From: Fodinibius sp050117475
GTDB lineage: Bacteria; Bacteroidota; Rhodothermia; Balneolales; Balneolaceae
Assembly: GCA_050117475.1 (NCBI GenBank)
Contig: JASFMR010000003.1
Coordinates: 3,865 to 67,864 of the forward strand
DNA length: 64,000 nt
Direction of reading: 5' to 3'
The notes beneath the pieces were generated by a model. It saw nothing but the letters and a program-made list of their open reading frames with translations, was not told the DNA's origin and searched no databases. Of the stretch, positions 35,321-43,430 are shown piece by piece (the first letter of the stretch is position 1; each line of letters begins with the position of its first letter). The translations under genes and the position numbers were made by a program.

Positions 35321-35659
35321 ATGGACATATTAACAAGGATGGAAGAGCTGATACTACTCTCAGTATGGAAACTACAGGGCGATGCCTACGGCTTGGAAAT
35401 CCGTAAATATCTTTCCGATTTACTCGATACCAGCTTATCGGTGGGGGCCGTCTATACACCCCTTCGAAGACTCAAAAAACGTGGCTACCTAACCTCATGG
35501 GATAGTGAACCAACCGATGAACGAGGCGGACGTTCCAAGCGCTTTTACAAGCTGTCATCCAAAGGCGTTCAGGCTCTGCAAAATGTCAAAATGGTACAAG
35601 AACAGGCGTGGAATAACCTACCGGACCTCGGATTGGGCTGGAATCCGGCTAAAGGATAA
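35321..35659 (+). CDS. PadR family transcriptional regulator (paralogue 1)
   Basis: 112 residues. A PadR winged helix with no extra effector domain: MEELILLSVWKLQGDAYGLEI, then LSVGAVYTPLRRLKKRGYLTS as the recognition helix region, and wing residues ERGGRSKRFYKLSSKG. It is the first gene of a two-gene unit, 9 bp upstream of the prefix-domain permease at 35669. It likely represses its own operon by binding 35287-35313 (inference). It is a close paralogue of the regulator at 38367. Confidence 0.94.
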   Translation: MDILTRMEELILLSVWKLQGDAYGLEIRKYLSDLLDTSLSVGAVYTPLRRLKKRGYLTSWDSEPTDERGGRSKRFYKLSSKGVQALQNVKMVQEQAWNNLPDLGLGWNPAKG

Positions 35660-35668
35660 AATAAGATC

Positions 35669-38281
35669 ATGGGTACAAAATCACCGTTTTTAACAAAAAT
35701 ACTTGACGCCATTCTACCGCCGGATCTGCACCATCTTGTGGGGGACCTGGAAGAGGAGTACCATCAGCACAAAAAAACTGTGGGGCCTGCAAAAGCTCGC
35801 CTCATTTTCTGGTCACAGATCATCCGTTCTGCCCCCTATTTTCTCTTTAAATCCCTAACCTGGAACATTATCATGCTGCTCAACTACTTGAAAGTCACCT
35901 GGCGAAATATAAAAAAACACAAAAGTTTTTCATTAATTAATATTTTGGGACTGGCCGCTAGTATGTCGGTTTGTCTGCTAATTATCCTCTTCATTGTGGA
36001 TCAGAAGAGCTATGATCAATTCAATACAAAAGCGAATCGTATTTACCGCATCACATCCTATTACAAATCAGCCGGAAATTATAATCCCATTGATTTTGCT
36101 ACATCCCCTGCTGACCTTGCCGATAAACTAAACAACAACTATCCAAATGTTGAGCAGGCAATACATATTCGAGGCGGTTACACTGGAGAAATGAAATATG
36201 GGGATGACACTTTTAAAGTGGAAGGGTTATACACAGAACCGGCATTTTTTGATCTTTTTGATTTTAAGCTTTTGGAAGGAGACTCCAAAACAGCACTTTC
36301 TAAACCCGGCAGTATTATATTGTCTCAGAAAACAGCCCAAAAAATATTTGGCGAAAAAGAGCCGATTGGACAGCTCATCACCGGACTCGGAGACCGAGAA
36401 TATACCGTAACCGGTATAATTGACAAGAACGTCAAGACTCATTTCCATTTTGAAGCCCTGGTTTCCTATTCGACCCTTCTTTCGAACCCCGAAATGCAGG
36501 AACGGCTCAATACGTGGACCGAAAACATTTACAACTCTTACACTTATGTTTTACTCAAAAAAGGGGCCTCAATTCACAGCCTGGAAAAAAAGCTTCCTAC
36601 CCTGATTTCAAAAAACTACCAAGACCCCAATAACGAAAGTGTTCTCAAGACATTAAAACCTCAACAGCTCACATCCATCACCCTGGGCTCAGAAAAATCA
36701 AACGAGATAGGCATGATTATTCCCGGCATTATCGCATGGTTTTTGGTTGGTTTCGGGGCCATTATCATCCTCATTGCCTGTTTCAACTATATCAGTCTAA
36801 CTGTAGCACGAGCTATTAACCGAAGCAAAGAAGTTGGTGTCCGAAAAGTAATGGGGGCCTTCCGTTCGAATGTGGTAAAACAGTTTTTAGCGGAATCGGT
36901 CGTGATTGCAATACTTGCACTCATCTTTGCTGTCATTTTGCTCCGCTGGCTGCTGCCCGAGTTCAATAGCCTGTATGTTATTAATTTTACACAAAACCAG
37001 ATCGATTTCAGTTTCCTGGGAGATTATTATGTTTATTCCATCTTTTTCATATTCAGTGTCTTTATCGGCATCTTAGCCGGACTCTATCCTGCAATTTATC
37101 TTTCCTCATTTAATCCGGCAAAAGTATTAAAAGGCATCACGACTATTAAAGGGCTTTCCGCGAAGGGATTACGAAAAATGATCGTCGTTATCCAGTTTAC
37201 CTTTTCACTGGTTTTTATCATTTCCAGCCTGATTCTTGTCAAACAATTCCGGTTCATGGTTAACACCGATTACGGATTTAATCAGGAACATATCGTAAAC
37301 ATAGCCCTCCAGGACGTACCCTATGATCGCCTGGAACAAAAGCTCCGGATTCAAAACAGTGTTGCTTCCGTAGCGGCTTCTTCCAAAATACCCGCATTGG
37401 GATCGATTTCGGGCGTTTGGATGAAGACCGATTCGATAGCCAAAAAGATTAAGGGTAATTATATAGGCGTTGATGAGCATTATATTCAGACTATGGGTTT
37501 GGATCTATTGGCCGGGCGTAATTTTAATCCTCAAATATCAACTGATTCTACCCAATCGGTTATCCTGAGTACCGCTTCTGTTGATAAACTTGGACTCAAA
37601 AGCCCGCAAGAGGCTTTGAATAAAACGGTGCGTATCGAGAACAAAGCCTATCATATTATTGGAGTTATCCAAAACTTCATTTCAGCAGCTCCCTTCCAGA
37701 CCGGTGATCCCATTATATTGCGATACAATCCGAATGATTTTATTTATGCTGTCGTAAAAACAAAACCCGGGGAAACCGGCGACTTTATCAACACTCTAAA
37801 AACGCAATGGGCAAATATTGGTAGCGTACATTCCCTGCAATACAAGATCTTTGATCAACAACTTAAAGAAAGCCCCTTCATTGTTGTATTTGAGGATTTC
37901 CTAAAAGTTTTTGGGCTTATATCGGTATTTGCCGTTTTCATCTCATGCCTTGGATTACTGGGAATGGCTATGTTCTCGGCAGAAAACCGCGTTAAGGAAA
38001 TTGGGATACGCAAAGTGCTGGGAGCCACCGTCAGCGACATCACATTAATGCTGTCAAAAGAATATTTAATCCTGGTAGGCATTGCCGTAGCTATAGGCAC
38101 GCCCCTTGCCTGGTTTATCAACAATCTCTGGATGCAACACATTAGCAATAAACCGGATATCGGACCGGCTATTTTTACCGTCGGTATCCTGGGAACGGCA
38201 ACCTTGGCCTTACTGACTATAGGATCCCAGGCCGTACGGGCGGCGCGGGCAAAATCGATTGATAATTTGAAAAGTGAATGA
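35669..38281 (+). CDS. FtsX/MacB-type permease with N-terminal permease-prefix domain (paralogue 1)
   Basis: 870 residues. The first about 65 are an extra cytoplasmic domain (PPDLHHLVGDLEEEYHQHK, then ARLIFWSQIIRSAPYFLF) found in PadR-linked permeases and called permease prefix domain 2. The usual MacB-like layout follows: the KVTWRNIKKHKSFSLIN amphipathic segment, a first helix, a large extracytoplasmic domain, three helices with NRSKEVGVRKVMGA, a second half, and the final core with ENRVKEIGIRKVLGA. No ATPase gene is nearby. It is coupled to a PadR gene, with a 9-bp gap. It is a tandem duplicate of 38712-41327. Confidence 0.92.
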   Translation: MGTKSPFLTKILDAILPPDLHHLVGDLEEEYHQHKKTVGPAKARLIFWSQIIRSAPYFLFKSLTWNIIMLLNYLKVTWRNIKKHKSFSLINILGLAASMSVCLLIILFIVDQKSYDQFNTKANRIYRITSYYKSAGNYNPIDFATSPADLADKLNNNYPNVEQAIHIRGGYTGEMKYGDDTFKVEGLYTEPAFFDLFDFKLLEGDSKTALSKPGSIILSQKTAQKIFGEKEPIGQLITGLGDREYTVTGIIDKNVKTHFHFEALVSYSTLLSNPEMQERLNTWTENIYNSYTYVLLKKGASIHSLEKKLPTLISKNYQDPNNESVLKTLKPQQLTSITLGSEKSNEIGMIIPGIIAWFLVGFGAIIILIACFNYISLTVARAINRSKEVGVRKVMGAFRSNVVKQFLAESVVIAILALIFAVILLRWLLPEFNSLYVINFTQNQIDFSFLGDYYVYSIFFIFSVFIGILAGLYPAIYLSSFNPAKVLKGITTIKGLSAKGLRKMIVVIQFTFSLVFIISSLILVKQFRFMVNTDYGFNQEHIVNIALQDVPYDRLEQKLRIQNSVASVAASSKIPALGSISGVWMKTDSIAKKIKGNYIGVDEHYIQTMGLDLLAGRNFNPQISTDSTQSVILSTASVDKLGLKSPQEALNKTVRIENKAYHIIGVIQNFISAAPFQTGDPIILRYNPNDFIYAVVKTKPGETGDFINTLKTQWANIGSVHSLQYKIFDQQLKESPFIVVFEDFLKVFGLISVFAVFISCLGLLGMAMFSAENRVKEIGIRKVLGATVSDITLMLSKEYLILVGIAVAIGTPLAWFINNLWMQHISNKPDIGPAIFTVGILGTATLALLTIGSQAVRAARAKSIDNLKSE

Positions 38282-38331
38282 TAGCTCACCCGCTCCTGAC
38301 GTGATATTTTTGAAACCTTAGCTGAGCCTTT

Positions 38332-38362
38332 GGTATTTCTTCTATAATTTAAAATAAATACC
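38332..38362. promoter_or_regulatory. palindrome before PadR gene 2, candidate operator
   Basis: Arms GGTATTT and AAATACC, 17 bases apart, ending 4 bp before the PadR ATG at 38367. The inner TATTT-N17-AAATA pattern is identical in half-site and spacing to the site before PadR gene 1, while the spacer sequence differs. Conservation of half-sites but not spacer supports a protein binding site. Confidence 0.62.
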
Positions 38363-38366
38363 TACG

Positions 38367-38708
38367 ATGGAATTGTTAACACGGATGGAAGAACTCATCT
38401 TATTGAGCGTTTGGAAACTGCAAAAGGAAGCCTACGGGCTGGAGGTCCGCCAGCACCTCTCTGATTTGCTTCAACAGGATCTTTCGGTCGGGGCCGTTTA
38501 CGTTCCCCTGAGACGGCTCAAAAAACGGGGCTACCTCTCTTCCTGGGACAGTGAGCCTACCGAAGAACGGGCCGGGCGCTCCAAACGCTTTTACAAATTG
38601 AACTCCAAAGGGATAAATGCCTTGCAGCACGTCAAAACCGTGGAAGAACAATCTTGGAGCGGCCTGCCCAATGTGGGTTTGGGTTGGGTTCCCGCAAATG
38701 GTCAATAG
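38367..38708 (+). CDS. PadR family transcriptional regulator (paralogue 2)
   Basis: 113 residues, a PadR winged helix very similar over its whole length to the regulator at 35321 (shared MEELILLSVWKLQ, LSVGAVY.PLRRLKKRGYL and RSKRFYKL). Differences are spread along the protein, so the duplication is not recent. It is 3 bp upstream of its permease gene. It presumably represses the pair through the palindrome at 38332-38362. Confidence 0.94.
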   Translation: MELLTRMEELILLSVWKLQKEAYGLEVRQHLSDLLQQDLSVGAVYVPLRRLKKRGYLSSWDSEPTEERAGRSKRFYKLNSKGINALQHVKTVEEQSWSGLPNVGLGWVPANGQ

Positions 38709-38711
38709 ACA

Positions 38712-41327
38712 ATGAACACTGAACACTCTCCTTTTATAACCCAGCTTCTCGACTTACTGTTGCCCCCGGACTTGCATCACCTGGTGGGCGACCTGGAAGA
38801 GGAGTATCACCAAAACAGGGAATCAACGGGCCCCACAAAAGCCCGGCTGTATCTCTGGGGACAGGTACTACGTTCACTCCCTTATCTGCTGGCTCAAACC
38901 TTAATATGGAATACCGTTATGCTTATCAACTATCTGAAAGTCACCTGGCGCAACATCCGAAAACACAAAAGCTTTTCGCTGATAAATATATTGGGACTGG
39001 CGGCCAGCATGTCAATTTGTTTGCTCATCATTGTATTTGTGATCGATCAGTTTAATTATGATCAGTTTCCCTCCAAGAAAGATCAAATCGTGCGGGTAAT
39101 TACCGATTTTAAATCAACCTACAATGACAAAAGTACCCTGTATGCAACGTCACCGGCTGAGTTGGGCAGCATTTTGGAGACGGAGTATCCGGAAGTAGAA
39201 AAAGCACTGGATGTGAGGGGAAATTTCAATGGTGAGTTCAAATATGAAAATAAGGTTATTCCCTTGGAAGGCATGTATGCAGGTAATGATTTTTTACCGA
39301 CGCTTGGGTTTAAGTTGATAAAAGGAGATCCCAAGACCGCATTAAAGGAACCGGGAAGTATTTTGCTATCACCCGAGAGCGCAGAAAAATTGTTCCCGGA
39401 TGAAGAACCCATAGGCAAAGTGATAACCGACCTTGGGGATCGCAATTACACCGTAACCGGAATTATTGATAATGATGTACAGACACATTTTAGATTTGAG
39501 ATGGTGGCTTCTTATGCAACACTCACATCAAACACCAAAGAGAAATCTCGTCTGGATGATTGGAAGAACAGTATTTTTAATTCCTACACCTACCTTTTGA
39601 TGAAAAAAGGGGTGGATCTTGAGGCGTTTGAAACCAAGATTCAACCAGTTATACAAAGCCATTTCTACGATAATACGCAAGAAAACGTAATTCATTCTTT
39701 TAAAATTCAGCCTCTAACCGATATAAATATGGGGCCTGCACTTTCCAATGAAATCGGGATGGTAATGCCCGGTTTCATTGTATGGTTTTTGATCGGTTTT
39801 GCCCTCATTATCATTCTCATCGCTTCGTTTAACTATGTAAGTCTGACCATAGCCCGTTCGTTAAACCGGGGTAAAGAAGTGGGGGTGAGGAAGGTACTGG
39901 GCGCAAACAAATCCAGTGTTGTCAAACAGTTTTTGTTTGAAGCAATTGTGATGGCTTTACTTGCCCTGCTCTTTTCAGGCTTTTTATTGAAGTGGCTTTT
40001 GCCCGAATTTAACAGCCTGTTCTTTATCAGCTTTACAAATAATCAGGTTGATCCTTCCCTCCTGACTGCCCCGAACGTGATTATCACATTCATCCTTTTC
40101 AGCCTGGTTATCGGATTATGTGCGGGGTTTTATCCGGCGATGTACCTGTCGGGTTTTAGTCCATCACAAGTTTTGAAAGGTACGTTCAACACAACCCGAA
40201 TCTCAGGTCAAACACTCAAAAAAATTCTCACAGTCGCCCAGTTTACCTTTTCCATTGTATTCATCATAACCTCCATTATTCTAACCCGCCAGTTTGAGTA
40301 TATGGTGCATACAGATTATGGGTTCAACCGTGAAAATATAGTAAATGTAACCTTACAGGATATTTCATTTAATCGTCTTGCATATGAATTGAAAGACAGT
40401 CCCAATATTGAATCGATATCGACTTCTTCCAAAATACCTGCCATGAATTCCACAGATGGTGTTTGGTTGGATTCCGACCTAATTGATAAGCGGATTAATG
40501 CACATTCCTTCCGGGTAGATGAAAATTACATACAAACAATGGGTCTCAACCTGATAGCCGGCAGGAATTTCAATCCGGAAATGAGTACGGATACATCCAA
40601 AGCACTAATCATCAGCGATACAGCCGTGGAACAGCTGGGTTATTTGAATAATGCAGACGCTTTGAACCGGCAAATAAAACTTGGTAAAAAAGAATATACA
40701 ATTGTTGGTGTGATCGAAAATTTTATATCTGCCGACCCTTTGCAAAGAGGCGACCCCATTGTTCTCCTCTTTCAACCCCAAAAAACGTATTACGCGGTAG
40801 TAAAAACGAAGGCGGGAAAAACGAATGAATTCATTTCGGAACTAAAAAAATCATGGCTTTCTTTCAATAGCATATATTCCCTCAAATACAAAGTTTTTGA
40901 TGATCAGCTTAAGGAAAATCCCATGCTAATTGTATTCACTGACTTCATCAAAATACTTTCGCTTTTGGCTGGATTTTCCATCCTCATATCTTGCCTGGGA
41001 CTCTTGGGCATGGCCATGTTCTCTGCCGAAAACCGGGTGAAGGAAATCGGTATTCGTAAAGTGCTGGGCGCTTCGATTAGTGATATCGTACTGCTGCTGT
41101 CGAAAGAATACCTGGTGCTCATTGGCATCGCAGTGGCCATTGGCACGCCCCTGGCATGGTTTATTAATAACCTATGGATGCAAAACGTGACCAATCAAGC
41201 AGACATTGGCCCGCTTGTCTTTTTGTTCGGGATTCTGGGAACCGCTGCCTTGGCATTACTTACGATTGGATCTCAAGCCATACGCGCCGCGCAGGCCAAG
41301 TCGATTGATAATCTAAAAAGTGAGTAA
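38712..41327 (+). CDS. FtsX/MacB-type permease with N-terminal permease-prefix domain (paralogue 2)
   Basis: 871 residues with the same domain order as the protein at 35669. The N-terminal prefix domain begins PPDLHHLVGDLEEEYHQNR. The first half contains NRGKEVGVRKVLGA and the second ENRVKEIGIRKVLGA. The tail is SIDNLKSE, identical to that of the paralogue. The extracytoplasmic domains differ the most between the two, which suggests different ligands (inference). No ATPase gene is linked. A purine/pyrimidine-rich inverted repeat follows the stop codon. Confidence 0.92.
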   Translation: MNTEHSPFITQLLDLLLPPDLHHLVGDLEEEYHQNRESTGPTKARLYLWGQVLRSLPYLLAQTLIWNTVMLINYLKVTWRNIRKHKSFSLINILGLAASMSICLLIIVFVIDQFNYDQFPSKKDQIVRVITDFKSTYNDKSTLYATSPAELGSILETEYPEVEKALDVRGNFNGEFKYENKVIPLEGMYAGNDFLPTLGFKLIKGDPKTALKEPGSILLSPESAEKLFPDEEPIGKVITDLGDRNYTVTGIIDNDVQTHFRFEMVASYATLTSNTKEKSRLDDWKNSIFNSYTYLLMKKGVDLEAFETKIQPVIQSHFYDNTQENVIHSFKIQPLTDINMGPALSNEIGMVMPGFIVWFLIGFALIIILIASFNYVSLTIARSLNRGKEVGVRKVLGANKSSVVKQFLFEAIVMALLALLFSGFLLKWLLPEFNSLFFISFTNNQVDPSLLTAPNVIITFILFSLVIGLCAGFYPAMYLSGFSPSQVLKGTFNTTRISGQTLKKILTVAQFTFSIVFIITSIILTRQFEYMVHTDYGFNRENIVNVTLQDISFNRLAYELKDSPNIESISTSSKIPAMNSTDGVWLDSDLIDKRINAHSFRVDENYIQTMGLNLIAGRNFNPEMSTDTSKALIISDTAVEQLGYLNNADALNRQIKLGKKEYTIVGVIENFISADPLQRGDPIVLLFQPQKTYYAVVKTKAGKTNEFISELKKSWLSFNSIYSLKYKVFDDQLKENPMLIVFTDFIKILSLLAGFSILISCLGLLGMAMFSAENRVKEIGIRKVLGASISDIVLLLSKEYLVLIGIAVAIGTPLAWFINNLWMQNVTNQADIGPLVFLFGILGTAALALLTIGSQAIRAAQAKSIDNLKSE

Positions 41328-41427
41328 ATGGCAGGTGAGAAGCGGGAAACAAGAAGATTAGAAAGGTACTACCTTCCTATATAATTCAAACCTACTTCTT
41401 GCCTCTAAATTCTTACTTTTGCCATTT
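41326..41427. repeat. long imperfect inverted repeat between convergent genes
   Basis: AAATGGCA at 41326-41333 pairs with TGCCATTT at 41420-41427. Between them, purine-rich (AGAAGCGGGAAACAAGAAG) and pyrimidine-rich (CCTACTTCTTGCCTC) arms pair partially. It lies between the permease (+) and M61 peptidase (-) genes and may end transcription from both sides. Confidence 0.5.
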
Positions 41428-41454
41428 TCCATTTCACTTTTCACATCTGCCGTC

Positions 41455-43308
41455 TTACATTTGTGCCTTACTTCCCAGCCATTTCTGGCGAAAGACCTTC
41501 ATCTCATCCGTCAGATCTTTACCGACTTGCTCATACGTCAGAACTTCCCATTCGGGGTTTTGAGCCAACGTCATTTCTCCGTTGTAATCCTGCCCCAAAG
41601 AATTATACGTTACAGTTAGTACATCTCCGGGCTTGTGTGCAGCCAAAATGCGCTGAACTTGGCGGGCATTGTTAATAGATTGTCCATCCAACGAAAGGAT
41701 AACATCATTCACATCAATGCCTGCATTGTACAGCGGACTACCAATTTGCGTGTTACTGGTAATTGTGGCTTTTCCGCTTTCGTAGTTTATCTTCTGCGAT
41801 CCAAAACTTAGAACCGCTTCGCCCGGGTGGGCTTTTTGCAGCATAAAACCGGCTTTTGCCAATAATGGTTTTAAATTGATCATCCTTCCCTTATAGATAT
41901 AATCAGCGAAAAACTGATCCGCGAATTCCTTATCCTTAGTCACTTCGGCCAGCGTCTGTTGCAGTTCTGATAAGGTATACGGTTTTTCGGTCTTGCCGTA
42001 TTTCGTCCACATGGCCCGCATATAATCGTCAAGGGTAATATCATCAAAGTTGGAACGAAGTGTAAGATCGAGCCCCAGGCCGATTACCGATCCCCAGGAA
42101 TAATACGAGATGAAGGTGTTCGACTTATTCTGCTCATCAACCGAAGTAGCGGCGTCAACGAAAGGGGCCTGCATACTCATTTCAATAGGATTGTAAAAGC
42201 TGCTGCCCGGAGAATTAAGCACATAATTCAATGTACCGGCCCAGTCGTTGGCATATTTTTGATCGGAAATAAGGCCCGTTCGGCGGATAATTAAATCATC
42301 GTAGTAACTGGTGAAACCCTCAGCGAACCAAAGTGCGCCCGACATATTGGCTTTCATAAAATTGAACGGTTCGATCGTCTTGGGACGAATACGCTCTACA
42401 TTCCAGTTATGGAAAAATTCATGAGCAAGGGTATAGAGGTTTCGAAGCGCATTCTCTCCCTCCAAAGATCGCTTGCTTGTCAAAATAGTTGAATTACGAT
42501 GCTCCATACCGTCGCCGTAGACGTACGGCAAATAGTCAGCGATAAAGGTATAGGTACCGAAATCATAATTTGATGGTTCCCCGTAAACGGCCACCTCTTC
42601 AGCAACAACCTTCTTTGCCATATCCGAGAAACGTTCAAAATCTTGTCGGCTTCCGTTATGATGTACGGTTAATCGGATAACCTTACCAGTAGTATCACGC
42701 GGAGCATCCCATTCTGTCGTCATAAAATTGCTGAGTTCGGTAGGGCTATCCATGAAATAATAGTAATCCGGCGCAGTGAATGTATAAGGATCGTTCGTAG
42801 GTTTTAGCTGTGTGGCCACTTTCCAGGCGGACCCTTTGGGTGGGTGAAATTGTACTGTAATAGGCGTGTCAGGCAAACTTCTCACCCAGGCAAACGTAGC
42901 CGGGATATTTAGGTGTGCGTGCTGTTCATTGACTCCGGAATAAGTACCGTCGGCATGATTCGCATATAACGTATATTTAAATTTGATAGTCCCATCATGC
43001 CCGCGTACCGTCCAGTTATGCAGATCTGGACGATAGACTTCCAGCGTATCCCCGTTACTATTTACAGCACTGACATTGTAAACGTTTTTAGCAAACTCAT
43101 GAAGGGCATACCGTCCGGGCGAAGACCGGCTCATGGAAATCGTTTCCGGACCCGGCAATAAATGCTCAAGAGTAAGGGTAATTTCTGCCTCGTTATGTAC
43201 GGCATTCGGAAATCGGACGTCATATCGAATAGAAGGAAGATCTTCTGATTTGGACTGGCAACCAACCATTACTAATCCGGCGAAGAGAATCAATACCAAT
43301 TTTTTCAT
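41455..43308 (-). CDS. M61 family peptidase lipoprotein (glycyl-aminopeptidase type) with PDZ
   Basis: 617 residues. A lipoprotein signal (LVMVGCQS, Cys17) comes first, then a beta-rich N-terminal domain. The zinc motif is HEFFHNWN at His296-Glu297 and His300, with ALWFAEGFTSYYDD supplying the third ligand. A C-terminal PDZ domain (about 500-590, GSPLYNAGIDVNDVILSL) follows. M61 peptidases cleave peptides with N-terminal Gly or Ala. It should sit in the periplasm or outer membrane. It lies convergent with the permease array and is separated from the next permease by a hairpin. Confidence 0.93.
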   Translation of the reverse strand: MKKLVLILFAGLVMVGCQSKSEDLPSIRYDVRFPNAVHNEAEITLTLEHLLPGPETISMSRSSPGRYALHEFAKNVYNVSAVNSNGDTLEVYRPDLHNWTVRGHDGTIKFKYTLYANHADGTYSGVNEQHAHLNIPATFAWVRSLPDTPITVQFHPPKGSAWKVATQLKPTNDPYTFTAPDYYYFMDSPTELSNFMTTEWDAPRDTTGKVIRLTVHHNGSRQDFERFSDMAKKVVAEEVAVYGEPSNYDFGTYTFIADYLPYVYGDGMEHRNSTILTSKRSLEGENALRNLYTLAHEFFHNWNVERIRPKTIEPFNFMKANMSGALWFAEGFTSYYDDLIIRRTGLISDQKYANDWAGTLNYVLNSPGSSFYNPIEMSMQAPFVDAATSVDEQNKSNTFISYYSWGSVIGLGLDLTLRSNFDDITLDDYMRAMWTKYGKTEKPYTLSELQQTLAEVTKDKEFADQFFADYIYKGRMINLKPLLAKAGFMLQKAHPGEAVLSFGSQKINYESGKATITSNTQIGSPLYNAGIDVNDVILSLDGQSINNARQVQRILAAHKPGDVLTVTYNSLGQDYNGEMTLAQNPEWEVLTYEQVGKDLTDEMKVFRQKWLGSKAQM

Positions 43309-43312
43309 TGCA

Positions 43313-43363
43313 AAAAGCCTTATCTAATGGGATTTAAATACTAGCTTTAGATAAGACTTTTTC
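43313..43363 (-). terminator. hairpin terminator between permease and M61 gene
   Basis: Arms AAAAAGccTTATCTAA and TTAGATAAgaCTTTTT, 18 bases apart. It follows the stop of the permease gene (43431) and precedes the M61 gene start, both on the minus strand. The T-rich outer arm fits an intrinsic terminator. Confidence 0.65.
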
Positions 43364-43430
43364 ATGATTATTTCATGCGCAATTCACAGGATTTTTGACA
43401 ACCCGATTCCCGAAAGCAGTATAGTGTTCA

